This document shows positions 63,065 through 64,000 of a DNA stretch of 64,000 bases, piece by piece. Positions within the stretch are counted from its first letter, which is position 1, and every line of letters begins with the position of its first letter. Position numbers and translations under genes: made by a program. This stretch comes from an uncultured Campylobacterales bacterium. GTDB taxonomy: Bacteria > Campylobacterota > Campylobacteria > Campylobacterales > Arcobacteraceae. The notes under the pieces were generated by a model. That model had not been told where the DNA came from. It saw only the letters and a list, made by a program, of their open reading frames with translations, and did no database searches. The DNA is taken from positions 1-64,000 of the forward strand of contig CANNFB010000006.1 in NCBI GenBank assembly GCA_947503785.1, given 5' to 3'.

Positions 63065-64000
63065 TTATTTGTGCAACTTAAACACGTGAACTGATCCACC
63101 TTGATTTAAATACTTAACAGTTTTTGCAACTTCACCACCCCATAAAGGAACAGCTCCACCCCAACCTGCAACGATTGCAATGTATTGTTCACCATCTTGT
63201 TTCCAAGTAATTGGAGAACCTACGATTCCAGTACCAACATTAAATTTCCAAACTATTTCACCAGTTTGATCATCAAATGCCATAAATTTACCTTCAGGAG
63301 TACCTGTGAATACAAGTCCACCACCAGTAGTTAAAACTCCACCCCATAATGGTGCATTGTTTTTATAAGTCCATTTAATCTCACCAGTTTTAGGATCAAC
63401 AGCTTTTAAAGCTCCGATATGATCTTCAAATGTTGGTTTAATAGTAAATCCAGCACCTAAGTAAGCAGCACCTTTTTTATATGCAACAGGCTTATTCCAA
63501 ATATCCATTCCCCACTCATTTGCAGGAACATAAAATAATCCTGTATCTTGTGAAAATGCCATTGGATTCCAGTTTTTACCACCTAAGAAAGATGGAGTTG
63601 CATAGACAGTTTTACCTTGTTTTTCACCAACTGGTTTTCCAGGTCTATTATCTTCATTTACAATTGGACGACCGTCTTTATCCATACCACTTGCCCAAGT
63701 AACATTTTCTACAAAAGGTACTGATCTAATATACTTTCCAGTAACTCTATCTAATACATAGAAGAACCCATTTTTATCGGCAGTAGCTCCAGCTTTTACC
63801 ATTTTTCCATTTTTGTCTTTATATTCAAAAGCTACAAATTCAGAAATACCATCATAATCCCAACCATCATTTGGAGTTGTTTGGAAATGCCAAACAATTT
63901 TTCCAGTATCTGGATTAATTGCTACTCTTGAAGCTGAATAAAGGTTATCACCTGGTCTATCATGTGAATTCCAAGGAGAAGGATTTCCTGTTGGAACATA
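63065..64000 (-). CDS. PQQ-dependent alcohol dehydrogenase (5' part beyond window)
   Basis: The frame stays open to the right edge; about 311 C-terminal residues are visible. They show the propeller tryptophan motifs of the PQQ family ([30 protein letters not shown]), the substrate-site stretch [18 protein letters not shown] and [14 protein letters not shown]. Catalytic Asp (codon 63857-63859) is followed two residues later by a second Asp (63851-63853), the DYD pattern of lanthanide-dependent XoxF and PedH-type enzymes. The protein should be periplasmic and pass electrons to a c cytochrome. Ethanol-type and methanol-type enzymes cannot be separated from this part. pqqA follows directly. Confidence 0.9.
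   Translation of the reverse strand, partial: YVPTGNPSPWNSHDRPGDNLYSASRVAINPDTGKIVWHFQTTPNDGWDYDGISEFVAFEYKDKNGKMVKAGATADKNGFFYVLDRVTGKYIRSVPFVENVTWASGMDKDGRPIVNEDNRPGKPVGEKQGKTVYATPSFLGGKNWNPMAFSQDTGLFYVPANEWGMDIWNKPVAYKKGAAYLGAGFTIKPTFEDHIGALKAVDPKTGEIKWTYKNNAPLWGGVLTTGGGLVFTGTPEGKFMAFDDQTGEIVWKFNVGTGIVGSPITWKQDGEQYIAIVAGWGGAVPLWGGEVAKTVKYLNQGGSVHVFKLHK

Overview
The window is a stretch of chromosome from a low-GC, Gram-negative bacterium of the phylum Campylobacterota, most like Arcobacter and its relatives. I infer this from the very AT-rich base composition, the family content (DUF2018, DUF3015, DUF6394, CcmA-type bactofilin next to an M23 peptidase, histidine kinases with the HQWRQP H-box) and the gene order of the housekeeping blocks. 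No database search was possible, so genus and species are not claimed. There are 52 protein genes (one cut by the right edge). I see no tRNA gene, CRISPR array or insertion sequence. No stretch of more than about 200 bases is without a gene.

Layout, left to right. At 1-150 the minus strand carries what looks like the promoter and boxA leader of an rRNA operon that runs out of the window to the left. Next come a flavoprotein, an exonuclease-family protein and mfd, with a candidate small RNA between the last two. 6.0-11.5 kb is a signalling block: an HD-GYP response regulator with a paralogous histidine kinase on either side. 11.6-19.7 kb holds a DUF445 protein, a di-haem lipoprotein, a very large PhoX-like lipoprotein and, divergently, an OlsF-type ornithine-lipid synthase. 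This set suggests a response to phosphate limitation. 19.7-29.3 kb is a long minus-strand run: antiporter, TOTE-type primase-helicase, bactofilin, M23 peptidase, folC, lptE, leuS and DUF6394. 29.4-34.1 kb holds secF-secD-yajC and the divergent lnt. A DUF4105 (Lnb-like) protein follows, convergent with lnt. 36.4-44.7 kb is housekeeping: cca, mscS, proS, hemA, a polyprenyl synthase, DUF2018, hisD and aroK. 44.8-52.1 kb holds a CBS-PAS-GGDEF-EAL protein, a Cache histidine kinase, a PLP enzyme and an exbB/exbD pair.

52.1-64.0 kb is an accessory alcohol-oxidation region. It contains DUF779, an aldehyde dehydrogenase, a divergent FIST-domain kinase with an OmpR-type regulator, a di-haem peroxidase, an AraC/GyrI regulator, an unknown protein, and pqqEDCB plus a 24-residue pqqA lying downstream of a PQQ-dependent alcohol dehydrogenase that continues past the right edge. 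The expected pathway is periplasmic oxidation of an alcohol to its aldehyde by the PQQ enzyme, then cytoplasmic oxidation of the aldehyde to the acid. The dehydrogenase has the Asp-Tyr-Asp motif associated with lanthanide-dependent enzymes.

The most interesting signals are: this lanthanide-type motif; four 11-bp direct repeats in helical phase between the aldehyde dehydrogenase and the FIST two-component system; a primase-helicase of the TOTE conflict type whose primase motifs look degenerate; two different lipoprotein N-acyltransferase families, lnt and Lnb-like, side by side; and a candidate small RNA driven by an 11-bp-phased promoter.
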